Of a stretch of DNA of 64,000 bases, positions 1 through 11,853 are shown piece after piece; the stretch's first letter is position 1, and the number at the start of each line of letters is the position of its first letter. The notes beneath the pieces are model-generated. The model ran no database searches and was not told the DNA's origin. It was given only the letters and a program-made list of their open reading frames with translations. The DNA is taken from positions 1,240,001-1,304,000 of the forward strand of contig JAJTUP010000004.1 of the NCBI GenBank assembly GCA_021399435.1, in the 5' to 3' direction. The translations under genes and the position numbers were made by a program. The DNA is from Diaporthe sp. PMI_573. Taxonomy: Eukaryota; Ascomycota; Sordariomycetes; Diaporthales; Diaporthaceae.

Positions 1-408
1 CGGCGCTTCACCAGTGATCTTTACGGTTACTCCGGTCAATTTCTACACATTGCCTCTGAAACAACTGAATTGGATGAAATTCATTCTGGAAGTAAATCTT
101 ATTCAGTGGAATATTCTTGTGGGTGTAAATACACAGGGCTGTCGGGGCCATTTGTTGGTAAGTTTACGGACAAGAATCAGGGGTTAGGTGCCGAATACTG
201 TGCGACTTGAGATCATGATCCTTGGCCGCTGATGCCCAGGTGTCGATCAATTGATCCTTTCGAAGCCCCCCAGCCACTTCAAGACGGCCTCCCGCGAATA
301 TGTCGTGCTTTCATTCTACGTCGTTCCCTTACTACCCGAGGATTCCTCATGAACAGGCCTTGACATAAGGCTCCGACCAACGCGGTCGCCTATTTTCTAT
401 TAAGGGAC

Positions 409-1384
409 ATGACCACGACATCTTCAGTCGCCCTGCGAGGGGACTGGGTCCCTAATAACCAAGCCAACTGCCTCAAGACGGACGACATATGGCAATGGGA
501 CTATGGCATCCCGGAAGACCGGAGGACTGTCTTGGGCGCGCCATCGCAAACGTCAGAATGCCTCCCCAGAGGATGGAGCAGGAGCATGACATATGAGGGC
601 ACGCAATGTCCTCCCCGGTACACCGAAGCCTGCCAGGCGACAGAGGCGAGTCTGGCGGTCGTCTGCTGCCCGACTCTGCACGACTTCACCTGCCAGCCGT
701 CGTCGGATCTGGCGACCGCCCCTCACGCCTCCATCTTCCGCTGCATGTCTCAATTCACCGATACGGGCTCCTGGGTTGTGACGCGGACGTACATGTCAGC
801 AGACGCAAGCACAATTCTTGGGACCCCAACATACAGCCCCTCTCTTCATCTCTTTGCCCTTGCAATCGTCTACGCGACGCCAACTTCGGTATGTGTATTC
901 CAGCGCCAATGAGAAATAGGATATGTGTTGCGTGCGACGAAATGGCTGACCCGATTGCGACCCCAAACGACAGACAACGGACTCATCATCGACTGGTACC
1001 ACCATCTCATCAAACGCCTCACCAACCGCCTCACCAACCGACTCGGCTTCCTCTGCACCTGTCCCTTCAAGTAGCAACGAATCGTCTAGTGGATCACTGA
1101 GCGCTGGCGCGAGTGCTGGTATTGGCGTTGGAGCAGGAGCAGCCGCCATATTGCTAGGCGTAGTCGCGTGGCTGCTGTACCGGCGAAGGAAGAAAAACTC
1201 CAGGCTGCGGGCGCAACCTCCGCCCACGGAGCCAATGCACCAAGAAGGTGGATTCGGGTATTATCAGAACGGAAACACAGACCCGAACAAGAGCCGCACA
1301 CAATCCCTGCTCTCGGAGCTGCCCCCGAACGTGACGCACCGTTCAGAACTCTCCAGCCAAACCCCAGTAGAGCTTGGGGCTTGA
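409..1384 (+). CDS. Single-pass membrane protein with Cys-rich ectodomain and Ser/Thr stalk
   Basis: Two exons, 409-888 and 974-1384, joined in phase 0; the 85-nt intron has a GTATGT donor, a CTGAC branch-like site and a CAG acceptor. The product is about 296 residues. Residues 1-160 hold at least nine cysteines, including a CCPT motif, in a pattern seen in fungal surface proteins of unknown function. A Ser/Thr/Pro-rich stalk (about 161-205) leads to a Gly/Ala-rich hydrophobic helix (about 207-229), then a basic stop-transfer RRRKK and a short cytosolic tail. No signal peptide is visible after the chosen ATG, so either an upstream exon is missing or the N-terminus is translocated without one. 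The layout resembles wall-stress sensor or adhesin-like proteins, but no specific function can be assigned. Confidence 0.7.
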
Positions 1385-2468
1385 GGTTGCTACGAGCGCG
1401 GTTTACCGCCAGTGGGGCTTCAAATGTTATCAGCCAGCATAACGGGAGAAGCATTGCCTATCGGACTCAGGTGATGATGGCTTCAATCCAGTTTGGGGAT
1501 GGCGAAGCTGGGAAAGGCGTTCCCAGAGTTCAATGACTAATATAGTATTCAATGTATTCAATTTATTTCATATTACTTAGCATTACTAGAAGAATATCGA
1601 TCTGACACTAGGTGTATCTCAGCATGATAACCAACTTCACACTAGGTGGGTCAACGCACTTTTTCCAGGGTCGTCCTCACCACAAGCCATCACAAATGCT
1701 AATTACTGGGTCGGGAATGCCAACGGGTCAAGAACCGCCATTGTATACTACTAGTAAAGCACTCTTATTGATGAGTTGACTTTGCGTGGCGCGGATGGAC
1801 TGTTACTAAAGGGCGGCCCCCAAGATGGACCATGTCAACTACGTCACGTACCTCCCTTGATAAGGGTATTCATTGTACCGGAGCGATCTGTGGTATTCAA
1901 TACGTCTACTTAATTATAGTAGAGATGTCCAACAGCTCAAACAAATATGAAGCATAGTATACAGCCATTTGTATGTGCATGCACATGGGTAAGTACCCAC
2001 GTCAAATGCGAATTCAAATATTATTCACAGCCTAGAAAGTTGATTGAAGTGGCTAAAGTTCCTGATTACCATATCCTCACGCGGTTTCCCATCTCATTTT
2101 AAGACAAAGACACTGAGCTATCGTGTACAGATTCAAAACGAACCCACTTTCTTCTTCAGTGGTCTGTCTGCCTATCGGATAACACACCTAAAGTTCCCAC
2201 CCTTAAAGAGTGTAGGCTAGTGGCACGAGGACAGAAGCCTGATTTGTGTGTCCTCAGTCTAGTCCGTCCTGGGCATAGACCTCCCAGGAACAAGTCCTAA
2301 TGAGCTTCTTATTCACCCCAATCGCCCAAGTGTAGACTGTTTGTTCCCTTGGACCGGACCATTCGAAGGGTCAAATTCTTCAGCGACGACCCCAACAGTA
2401 CACTACACTACACTACACTACACAACCAGGTCGACCCGCTCTGATTCGAAGGGTGTAATTCGTCAATC
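1385..2468. other. Intergenic, no gene seen
   Basis: AT-richer spacer with frequent stops in all frames. The only structure noticed is the ACACT microsatellite listed separately. Confidence 0.6.
2400..2424. repeat. (ACACT)n microsatellite
   Basis: About five tandem copies of the pentamer ACACT, lying 45 bp upstream of the kinase-like gene's ATG. Confidence 0.85.
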
Positions 2469-3549
2469 ATGGCGCGGACCGGCTTGACGGGACTCGAGCT
2501 GAAGCCCACAGCAGCCGCGAGCTCATCACGTCCACAACCGCTGCTTCGAAACGACCCAACCACCTTCACCGCCGACATTGGCCTTATCCTCGCCAACCAG
2601 GTAAACAATCCGCCGGATAGTGTGATCCTCCTGCCTCAAGAATACATCCATGAGCCAGGCCCAGACCCAGACTCGCCCAACGCCTCATGGCGCCAAGGCT
2701 ATCAGGTCGCGCGCTGTTGGAAAACTACAGTCGCATACGAGCAGATCAGCGGCACCAGTGCCAGCAGCACCAGCGGCACAAGCAGTAGTAGTAGCATACA
2801 ACCCCATCCTCGCCTTGCAGCCTTTATCACTCGGGATCCATGGACTTCCCTTCCCATCTTGGCCAAGCCATCGGGCCCAGCACTGGATAGGTTTCTTGAC
2901 CAAAATAAGGCGGCCATATATAACCGAGGCAGCACTAGCCACCGAATCAAAAACGACTTTTCGGCCCCTTGCCTACAAATGGGCCCTCCACCTTGCATCC
3001 GCCCTAGAGTTTGTCTACACACAAGATATTATTCTCGGCGACCTTAGTACTGCGCACTGTTGGCTCTACGGCACCGGCGGCCGCGCGCTTTCGCTCTCAC
3101 TAGTTGGGTTCCTAGACGCCAGCTTCAGGGACAGGTACTCAGGGATAAAATACCTCGGCGGGGCAAGCAGTAGCGAGCCATTCCACCCCCTAAATATTAG
3201 GCAGCCTGGGGTACGGCGTTCCCCTGAGCCGAGCATGCAGACAGATCTATTTTTATGGGGCTGTGTTGTCTACCAGCTTATGGTTGGACACTGGCCAGGT
3301 CACGAAGGGGGTGCGGGGAGGTCGTGGGCAGATATGGATCAGATGATTCCTCGGCAGGAGTGGCCTGAGCTGGAGAGAGATTATCTTGGGCAGGTGGTGA
3401 GGAGGTGCTGGACGGGCGAAGTTGAGTCAAGTCGACGCCTGCGGGAGAATCTCCTGGAGTTTCTGCAGACAGAGGGCTGGCAGGTGGAGGCCGATGATGA
3501 TTTGCAGTTTGATCCGTCGCCACTTTTCCCTGAACTCGCTCTACGCTGA
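2469..3549 (+). CDS. Kinase-like (probable pseudokinase) protein, interrupted by a +1 frameshift
   Basis: The coding signal starts at ATG 2469 in one frame (residues up to NKAAIYN) and continues after about 2910-2968 in the next frame (from FRPLAYKWAL) to the TGA at 3547-3549. The span is 1081 nt, exactly one base more than 360 codons, and no GT donor lies in the switch region, so an intron cannot explain it. A run of four C at 2965-2968 is a likely site. The C-terminal half looks like a protein-kinase C-lobe: IILGDLST in place of the catalytic HRD loop, LVGFLDA in place of DFG, and a TDLFLWGCVVYQLM helix-F segment. Loss of HRD and DFG suggests no catalysis. Similar kinase-like proteins are common in filamentous ascomycetes and uncharacterised. 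Either a young pseudogene or a base-calling error. Confidence 0.65.
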
Positions 3550-4519
3550 GCCTTCGACGGCCGTACTCCTGCGGCGTGTAGTGAAAGACTCTGTCAAAGC
3601 CAAGTCTAGAGCAGGGGAATCAAACAAGGGAGTAAAGGCTTTACATCGAGCCTATATCTAAATTTTGCCACTCTCGGCCAGGAGCTACACTGTTGATAAA
3701 AAGAACTTAGTGTGGCCGAAGCCTTATACCCAATACTGACCAAGACTTATATACCCAGAGACTGCTCCAATATTGGCACGATGTGGGCAAATGGTTTCCG
3801 GCCTGAGAGCCCTTGGATACCTGTTCCTCGCCGAGATATCTTGCCGAGATTCCCAAGAACAGGATAACAAGTGAGCTCGTTGGTGGCGTAGTATTTAAAA
3901 CTTTTAATGAATCAATGTCTCATATTGGCCCGTGACACAGAACACCTATACTGTCGGCAGGGGATACTCACAGCGGCAATGAAGCACATGCGTACACCGC
4001 AGCTTCGAATTGCATAAGTAACTAGGAGTAGTCACAGCTCTGCATATGCTAAGAGTAGCCTGCATATTTCCGTCATGTGCGCGTACAAAAAAAAAGTGTG
4101 GCGGTTCTGGGCCGCTGCCTATTGGATGACCACCACCTGGGCACCAAATGGTTCGTACGAATTCTACCACGTTCGATTGGGCTTATATGCATATGTCCGG
4201 CTGTCGAATGCTCCAATGAAATGATGCTCCGAGAGACCGATGCATATGCGCATCAGCAGAAATGACATGTTACAAAATCCGATTTTGGAAGCCTGGGTTT
4301 CCAGGTTCAATACATACAGGAAGACGCTCGCAGACGGTTCCCCGCTGCCGGCACTATGACTCCCAGGCACTACTCTTTCGACCATTTCATTTCGTTACTC
4401 AGATACCCTTACGCACTGCGATAGACTTCGCGTGGATACTTTCTTTCCACTATTCCTACTTTGTTCCTTGATTGTCAACAGCGTTCATTACCTGTGACTC
4501 ATAATAGGCTCGGAGAAGC
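3550..4519. other. Intergenic, no gene seen
   Basis: Only short overlapping ORFs on both strands with no protein-like character. Presumed terminator of the upstream gene and promoter of the next. Confidence 0.55.
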
Positions 4520-5965
4520 ATGCTTCGCCGCCGACATAGATCGCCAGGTCGCATCAAAGAGGAGGCGCATCAGCGGCAAAAACGCCTAAAAGATCTCGCT
4601 GTCAAATTCGTCCATTTTCTAAGCGACCAGAAACGAATACCGTTGTTCCCAATACCAAAACAAAAACCTCGTCCTCACGTTCGTGACCATGAAGCCGAAC
4701 ATGGTACCCGCGGCCGCACGAGGTCTCGCCGCGAGCCCCGCCGACCCTACGCACGCGAAGCTACACATCTACGCAGTCCGCAGCTGGGGTCGGATGCAGC
4801 TTTGGTTGCAAGCGTCAAGGTCACACTAGGGGATCCCTACCAGGGTCATCGAGGGCAAGCTGTCACTGAGTTGTTCGAGTCCGACGGTGGTCTGGACACG
4901 GACCAAATCGTTCCGGATGATCTCGGTGACGGTTTGGAGGGGTATACCTCCGATGAAGACGCGAGTCTGACTTACGAGGCATTGCCAGAGAAGGTAACAG
5001 ATCCGAAGTTTGACTTTAGCATCCACCTGACTTTGGAAAACGACTCTGACATTGTCGCCAACTCGCAGCATGAGAGCACCGACGTCGAGTCAGATGACTC
5101 CAACGAGTTCGACGACAACCACAATGGAGACAATTCAGACTATGATTCAGACGATGCCTCTAATCTCGATTCCGACCTCGATTCGGACTTCGAGTCTGAA
5201 CTTGAACCTGACCTCGTTCCTGACCACGGCTCTGACCACGATCCTGATGTCGACTCTGACCTCGAATCCGGCCCTGCCTCCATAGCTGCTTCGCAAGACG
5301 ATCTCAGTGCCGAGCTAGATCCCCTTGAGGCTACTTTGGGCGCGGGAATCACTTCACCCGACGCTTCAACTTCGAAACTCCCGCTGATTCCCGAGGGCTA
5401 TGGCTTTACACCACACCAAGACTTTCACAGAGGAGATATCGTCCGCGTCCGCTATAGTCACTGCGAAGATTGTCCAATGGAAGGGAAGAAACTCAAGAAG
5501 AGACTTAAATGGCATAGAAACAAGGACAAGAGACATCGAGGGGAAGGGCATTATCTCGTCATCTACGAGATCACCGAAGATGATGGCGGGGTATATGCCA
5601 ACGGATTCACATGCACAAGTCTCCGTCAACGGGGAGGCTTGAAACCCGAAGTGGTCCGAGATAAATTCATCCGCCTGCGAGGCGGCAAAGATAATTTCCG
5701 ACCGACGATTCGAGACGGAGAGGGGAACCTCAGCGGAGAGCCCGCCGAGTTGTTCCTCGAGGATGGAGCAAGAATGGAAGTTGAGACCTACGTCGAAAAG
5801 AAACCGAAATCATTCTGGCCCAGCGAGCTAGAAGATTTCCAGTTCAAACACGAAACAGTTCCCGTGCGCCACCGACTGGAGGCCCAGAGCCTGGGCCTCC
5901 TGCTCGAGCGCACTATACGGTCGCGAAAACCCTACTGCGGGCGTCCCCGTTCGCGCGACCGGTAA
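4520..5965 (+). CDS. Uncharacterised protein with acidic Asp/Ser/Glu-repeat region
   Basis: Uninterrupted ORF of 481 residues from ATG 4520. Three zones are visible: a basic N-terminus (about 1-90) rich in Arg/Lys; a strongly acidic middle (about 165-255) built from irregular DSDLDSD-type repeats; and a mixed-charge C-terminal region (about 290-450) with alternating hydrophobic residues (HYLVIYEITEDDGGVYANGF) that looks folded and may form a small beta-barrel. No catalytic motif, signal peptide or membrane helix is seen. The charge layout would suit a nuclear or chromatin-associated protein, but that is inference. I do not recognise a family. The ORF contrasts with frequent stops in flanking DNA, which supports it being real. 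Confidence 0.6.
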   Translation: MLRRRHRSPGRIKEEAHQRQKRLKDLAVKFVHFLSDQKRIPLFPIPKQKPRPHVRDHEAEHGTRGRTRSRREPRRPYAREATHLRSPQLGSDAALVASVKVTLGDPYQGHRGQAVTELFESDGGLDTDQIVPDDLGDGLEGYTSDEDASLTYEALPEKVTDPKFDFSIHLTLENDSDIVANSQHESTDVESDDSNEFDDNHNGDNSDYDSDDASNLDSDLDSDFESELEPDLVPDHGSDHDPDVDSDLESGPASIAASQDDLSAELDPLEATLGAGITSPDASTSKLPLIPEGYGFTPHQDFHRGDIVRVRYSHCEDCPMEGKKLKKRLKWHRNKDKRHRGEGHYLVIYEITEDDGGVYANGFTCTSLRQRGGLKPEVVRDKFIRLRGGKDNFRPTIRDGEGNLSGEPAELFLEDGARMEVETYVEKKPKSFWPSELEDFQFKHETVPVRHRLEAQSLGLLLERTIRSRKPYCGRPRSRDR

Positions 5966-8384
5966 TACTCATGAAAGACGACTTCGACCTGCTGTGACAC
6001 ACGCAGCAGGCATACGGACCTCCTCGCGCAGCTAAGAAGCAGCGGAGGTCAGGACAATGCTCGAAAGACTCTTTTGGAGTAGCCAATCGCAGAGGTTTAA
6101 GGTGGTACATGGACACACTTGCAGGTTGTCTACCGGTACCATACCCACATGAACTCCCACATGGCTACAGACATCTCCAAAATGAGCTTCAAAAACTTTC
6201 AGTTGTGGCTTGGTCAGGGCATCTGGCCTATGCCGCTACTGAAAGTCTAGCTTTTCTTTCCCTTTCCAGGAATGAAGCTAGCGCATAAGTTTTGCGATCA
6301 GCATTGAATGGCTTAGATCTATATCGACACTCAGTGAAGGAAGACCAGACACCGGCCCCGGAACTCCTGGGTGAGGGTGAGAGCACTCGGTTCTCGAGCT
6401 CCAAGCATTTGGTCTGGGGAGAAATGAAACAACAAGAACAGACTGATACTCTGGAGGATGTGTATTGAGGCTATAGCTAGGTTCTGAGGCTGCTTATAGA
6501 GATCCCTTGTTTTGGAGAATTAGCATCTATTATGAATTACATCGACTTCTATAGACCATAGACTATTCTTTAAACCTAGAATCCCATTCTTCAAGTTGTT
6601 TGAAGGTGTGAGATACTCTCGACGTGGGAGTCCTTGACGGGGCCGCTACTACCTACGGATGGGCTAGAAATGGGGCGTTCATTCTGCCAAAGAGCCGAAA
6701 AGAGGCCGCCCTTGAGGTATGTAGAGAATACTGCAGGAACGGTTGCTTGGCTGGGTCGAAGGGCCTGTTTATCATGGCATTAGAATGACAAGAAGTGCCG
6801 TTGCCCATGTTACATCGTGGCATTCGTCCAGACCATCGACAGAAACGGCCGCGGATGAGCACGGCCGGCTGAGCGTGGATTTCGTCTGGGCATCTGTCCA
6901 GCACTTGTAGCAGGTTGTGTAATCACCGAAAAAAATACTTGTCTCTCATAGAAATATATTGTATGTTCACTCTGAATATTCCCGTGTTATTCCCATCCCA
7001 CGTCTTTGTGCTTGCATCCTGTGTCGGGTACCCCTTTCGCGTTTGAGATACCGCATCCGTGAAGATGCGACTCGTTCAAGTCAGCTTACATCACAGCTGT
7101 CTTCTCCCATAAATCACCACGTTTAGGAATATGCATCTCGATAGGGGACACACGGTCGCATTGGCCATATCAAAGTGAGCATGAAATACTTGACCTTGCA
7201 CGGTAACATTCGTAGTTGGATACGTGCCGTCTTGCTTATTACGCACAGACATTGATGCTGCAACCTTCACAGCATCATCAGGGCGTGCCAAGTAATGAGT
7301 AATCAGAAATGGTAGGCTCGGTCGAGACCCACACAAGTCTCCGAGTCCCAGATTTGGACCCAACAGTCTGGGACGATCCACATCGATGGAAGAGTTAAGC
7401 ACGCTGGGCAGGGAGCCGGATGCTACTTCTCGCCCTTCTGCCCGGAACTTGACAGATCAAGCATCAGCACATGGGCAGCAGGTGGTGCATGTCTGGACAG
7501 GTGCACAGAGTCGCACAGTAGCGGACCGCCCGCGAGAATGCGGGCCGGTCGAGCCGTTGAGGAGAGAATTCGGCGAGATTCAGGGTTGGGGCGCGCCACA
7601 GCCGCTGTCACTCCCGTCGCCAGTACTAATTCCTTCAGCCGTTCATGAAGATCCTTCCTAGACACGGGCTTCCGAGGGCAACTTGACTGTTATTTGCCCA
7701 TCTGCCCACCCACACCTTAACGGAAGAGACTGGGGAAATTCAGGAATTAAGAGTACGCTAGGGGTCCAGCTTGTAGGGACAGGGAACATGACTCTGGCTA
7801 GCCCCTCCTCATCACACGCGTGTCACTTCACTTCACTTCACACACCCTCGGCTGCCTCGATTCCGACCGCAAAGGTGTGCCCTGCCTCTGGATTAGATGG
7901 GTTGTATCACGGCGAATGTGATCCTGGCCCCCTACCTCTTGCAGATGCCGGCTGTTTTCATCTGTGGGAGGGGGGTATTGCGAGGCTGAAGAGACGGGCG
8001 GAGTCGAGCCCGTGCCGCAGCCCGCAGCCTTTTTTCCAGTTCTTATTAGTCGGGTTCCAGCGTCGCATTTATGCAAACAGGCGAGGACTAGTTGGTGATC
8101 CAGTGGACGGTGGTCTCTCGGGGTTAATAGGACAGACATGCTCCTACCCTGCCCTACCTCCTGTTCCTTTTCCGCCCGTTGTTGCTTATCCAATCTCACG
8201 CCCGACTCCTTTCAACCATATGTCGCCCCCAAGCTCCGTCCTGACACCTCATCCACATCGCTGAAGCAAGCACCAGTTGACCGTTCCGGCCCACAGGCTC
8301 ATCGCGGGTGGGGACCAGCAAAAATGCTCTCATCACCGACACGCTAGGCAGACTGAATTGAAACAAAACGCATGAGCACACCAA
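5966..8384. other. 2.4-kb intergenic stretch
   Basis: No protein-like ORF. The distal 700 bp before the elongase gene is pyrimidine-rich and stays open in one forward frame (7683-8264), but the translation is low-complexity and unlike a protein; it is more likely promoter and 5' leader. Confidence 0.5.
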
Positions 8385-9451
8385 ATGGCTTCAAATAATG
8401 AGCAGGACTCCCACGCTCCGGGGGGCTCGATGTGGTCCGCCTCGGCCTTCTCCATCCCGCCCTGGATCTACCATGCCGCACTGGACATAAGAGTCCCCGT
8501 CACCATTGCCTCTGTGTACGCGGTCACGGTGGTCATGCTGAATGCGTACAACAGATCCCAGGGAAACAAGCCATGGGCGATTAGCAAGACGAGAGCCTTT
8601 TTCTACTTTGTGGTGGCTCATAATGTCGTGTTGGCGCTCTATTCCGGCTGGACCTTCCTGGGCATGATACAAGCTGCCCGGAGAACGGTCTCTAGCCCTT
8701 TGGGGCCGACAGGACTTGTAGGGATGGTAGACAGCCTGTGCAAGATCCATGGGACGACTGGGCTTGGAAATGCCATTGGGTATAACACAAATGATTCTAA
8801 ATGGGAGTCATACTCCCCTTTGGCCAACCTTGTCGCTGTTACGGGGACACCCGACCCTGCCAACTTGGGGCGCCTGTGGAATGAGGGCCTAGCATTCTAT
8901 GGATGGTTGTTCTACGTGAGCAAATTTTATGAGGTTCTGGATACTGCAATCATTATTGCCAAGGGGAAAAGGAGCTCAACTCTACAGACCTATCACCATG
9001 CCGGAGCCATGATGTGTATGTGGTCCGGAATTCGATACATGTCGCCGCCCATCTGGATGTTTGTTCTCGTTAATTCTTTTATACACACGCTGATGGTACG
9101 CACCCTTCCCCTTTTCTAAGCTTCTCACACTGACATGTATCCGGATTACAGTACACTTACTACACACTTGGCGTCCTTTCCGTGCCGGTGCCGCAATCTT
9201 TCAAAAAGGCACTCACCACGATGCAAATCATTCAGCTCTTGTTTGGGGCATCTTATGCCGCCCTTCATTCCTTCATCTACTACACCCTGCCGGTACAGCA
9301 TCACTCTGGGTCCCAGACAATGTCATGTATTGACACCACCGGCGAAACGTTTGCCATATGGTTCAACGTGCTCTACTTGACACCTCTGACGTTCCTTTTC
9401 CTACGATTCTTTGTTAAAAGCTACTTTGGACCACAAAAAGGCGGAAAGTGA
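8385..9451 (+). CDS. ELO-family fatty acid elongase (3-ketoacyl-CoA synthase)
   Basis: Exons 8385-9095 and 9152-9451 with a 56-nt phase-0 intron give about 336 residues, a normal length for GNS1/SUR4-type elongases. The signature block is present: KFYEVLDTAIII, then LQTYHHAGAMM with the histidine box (about residues 202-206), and NSFIHTLM joined across the intron to YTYYTLGVL, followed by MQIIQLLFG. Several hydrophobic helices flank these, as expected of a multi-pass ER membrane enzyme that condenses malonyl-CoA with an acyl-CoA. The family is firm; chain-length preference cannot be read from the sequence. The WSGIRYMSPPIWMF segment resembles a fungal subgroup distinct from the sphingolipid elongases Elo2/Elo3 (inference). 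Confidence 0.92.
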
Positions 9452-10092
9452 CGCTCTCAGAAGAAGCATTGAGCAGCCAGAATGGCGCATGGACGCAGTA
9501 AAAGGCATCAAGACAGAGACTTCATTACAGCACCAATGGAATGAAAGATATGTTTCCGTGTCACAGTCTGGATGGCGCAGAGCTTAGAAAGGTGAAAAAG
9601 GTGATGAAGAGAGTTGTTTTAGGATGTGGTTTGTTATAGTCTTGGTGGGCTAGAGATGGTTTTAGACACAAGATAGATGGCGTTTGAGACGGTCCTCACG
9701 TCTAACGGCAACGGGGACGCAAGTTGGTCTGGAGAATTGTTCATTTACAACTATGATCGCCTGACTAAAAGAAGGAAAAAGGTAGTAAAGCTATGAAATG
9801 GCCTCGCTGTAGTTTTGAAGGCCAGTTGGGCTGATAAGACACTTGGTGTTTAGAAACTTTGCCAACTTATTCAATCTCTAGGTACCCTGCGCCAACACGT
9901 ATCAAACCCATTTCTACCTTTCGGCCTAGTCATCTCGCTTTGCAAGGTTCCCGCTTGAGATTGGACGTCTCCGTTTGTGCGGACAGTCACATCTTTCCCC
10001 CTTCCGATCGCTCCATTATATGTCGCGGCTCACGCGCAGAACTGGCTGCCAACACTCCCATCATCAACTCGTGATAAGAATGCGTTTTCCCC
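9452..10092. other. Intergenic, no gene seen
   Basis: Spacer between the elongase stop and the phosphotransferase gene. Only short unconvincing ORFs. Confidence 0.55.
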
Positions 10093-11404
10093 ATGCCTTC
10101 ACACAGTCAAGAGGGGCTCAAATGGGACAGGAGCGGCCTTGATCTTGTCCCCCTGTGGACGCGCCAACCATCAACTGAGGCAATCGAGACGGTGTGCCGA
10201 CAGCGTCTGCACATCGGCAACAACGCCAATTGCAGTATTTCATTCCACGCAGAAGGTTCGTTCAATAAACTGTACCTGGTGAGGACCGATGAGCAGTCCC
10301 TGCTTATACGCATCTCGTTGCCGGTGTGTCCTCACGACAAAACCCGTGGCGAGGTGACCACATTGCGATGGCTGGCCGAGAATACCAATATCCCGGTACC
10401 AAAGGTCATTGCCTTCGACGACATCAGCCAAAACGAAATAGGTTTCGAGTGGATATTGATGGAACTGATGCCTGGCGCCTCGGCATGGAAGCAGTGGAGA
10501 TCACTCACGATGGCACAAAAGGTCTTCCTGACACAACGGGATCGCCGAATTCCAAGCACAACTGTTTCGACACAACTTTCCCTATGCTTCATTTCGCGGG
10601 ATAGGCACGCTTGGATGCGCCCCTGAATGGAACGAACCCGTGCCTGGACAGCTCGTCTCAAACATGTTCTTCATGGGCAACCATATCAACTATGACGGGG
10701 TGCACCGAGGGCCGTTTCGCTCAAGCCACGACTGGCTCAAGTCGTACTTAGACATCGCCATGCGGGAGTTCGAGGACGTTGCCACCAATGGCGAAGACGA
10801 GGACGAGATAGAAGAAGCCGAGGATGCCTTGGAGGTCGCTGGGCGGCTCATTACACTTCTGCCGAAGATATTTTCACCCATCAAGGAACCATCAGAACGC
10901 ACCGCACTCATGCATGACGACCTAGGGCTGCAGAATATACTCTTGGATGAACAGGGCAACATCTCGGCTGTACTTGACTGGGAGTGTGTCTCGGCCATGC
11001 CGCTATGGGCGGTCACCCAAGTGCCCAAGTTCCTTCGGAACCGTGATCGAGAGGATGAGCCCAAGCGTGAGAGCTACCCAGACGAGCCTCCACCACCAAA
11101 AGGAGGGTCAGACAATGGACAGCGCGATCCTGACGATCTCAAGAACGAGGGCAAAAATGGACTGTACTGGATTAATCTCATGGAGTACGAAACCACCCAG
11201 CTGCGAAAAATATATCACGATAAGATGAGGAGCTTCTGGCCGGATTGGGACCTGTGTAGGGAAGAAAACAGGCTCAAGTTGGACTTCTACGATGCCGTGG
11301 CTCGCTGCGCAGGTGGTGTGTTCCTCAAGAGACTACGGATTTGGGTGGACAGGATCGAGGCAGGAGACTTTGTGCGTCTGCAAACCGTGTTAAGTCCGGT
11401 TTAA
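10093..11404 (+). CDS. APH-family phosphotransferase, interrupted by a +1 frameshift
   Basis: Homologous coding sequence runs from ATG 10093 in one frame to about 10540, then continues in the next frame (IAEFQAQLFRHNFPYASF) to the stop at 11402-11404. Total span is 1312 nt, exactly 437 codons plus one base. The switch sits at a GGG run (10538-10540) between TQR and IAEFQ; the only local GT-AG pair would make an impossibly short 35-nt intron and delete conserved residues. The kinase fold is otherwise intact: an N-lobe with FNKLYLVR and LLIRISLP, the catalytic loop HDDLGLQNILLD (about residue 272 onward) and the metal-binding LDWECVSAMPLW. Such aminoglycoside/choline-kinase-like proteins are abundant in fungi with mostly unknown substrates. 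Recent inactivation and a base-calling error are both possible. Confidence 0.75.
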
Positions 11405-11853
11405 AGGGTACAGGTTGGAAACGCTTGTACTTAGGCCATCACGCAACATGAGGGCAGAACAGGAAGCTCTGGCTTCATTTCCTATTTCCTTGGATGGAAA
11501 TCAACGAAGTAATTATGTAGATGTTGAAAGCAGGCATCGCGACATTATTACCCAGGTGCCGTACTGAAAACATACTTTATTTTTAGGGAAACGTGCTCTG
11601 TGCTACAGAGGTGGAATCAGCAGATCGGCGTGCCGTCCCTTATGTGAGCACTAACCTCATTGACGTCGTGTGGCTTGGCGTAATCCCAGTCAAGCCTCCG
11701 GTTACAGCAGTACAAGCCTAGATATTAACCATTGTGCCAAGGAAGAGCTCCTCGTTTCTAAACTCCAACTGGCTAGGTCTTTGCATTATTACCTTAACGG
11801 TGTTCCTGGAAGCACAAATTGTATTAAAATGCCAAGGAATACGTATCAATCAA
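11405..11853. other. Intergenic, convergent gene ends
   Basis: Lies between the stops of the forward phosphotransferase gene and the reverse acyltransferase gene. Nothing beyond presumed 3' ends is seen. Confidence 0.5.

Noticed and set aside
7683..8264. 193-codon forward ORF before the elongase gene
   Set aside because: Translation is compositionally random with no domain, and position fits a promoter/5' leader.
2469..11404. Programmed +1 frameshifting in the two disrupted genes
   Set aside because: No shared slippery sequence or stop-codon context at the two shift points; mutation or base error is simpler.
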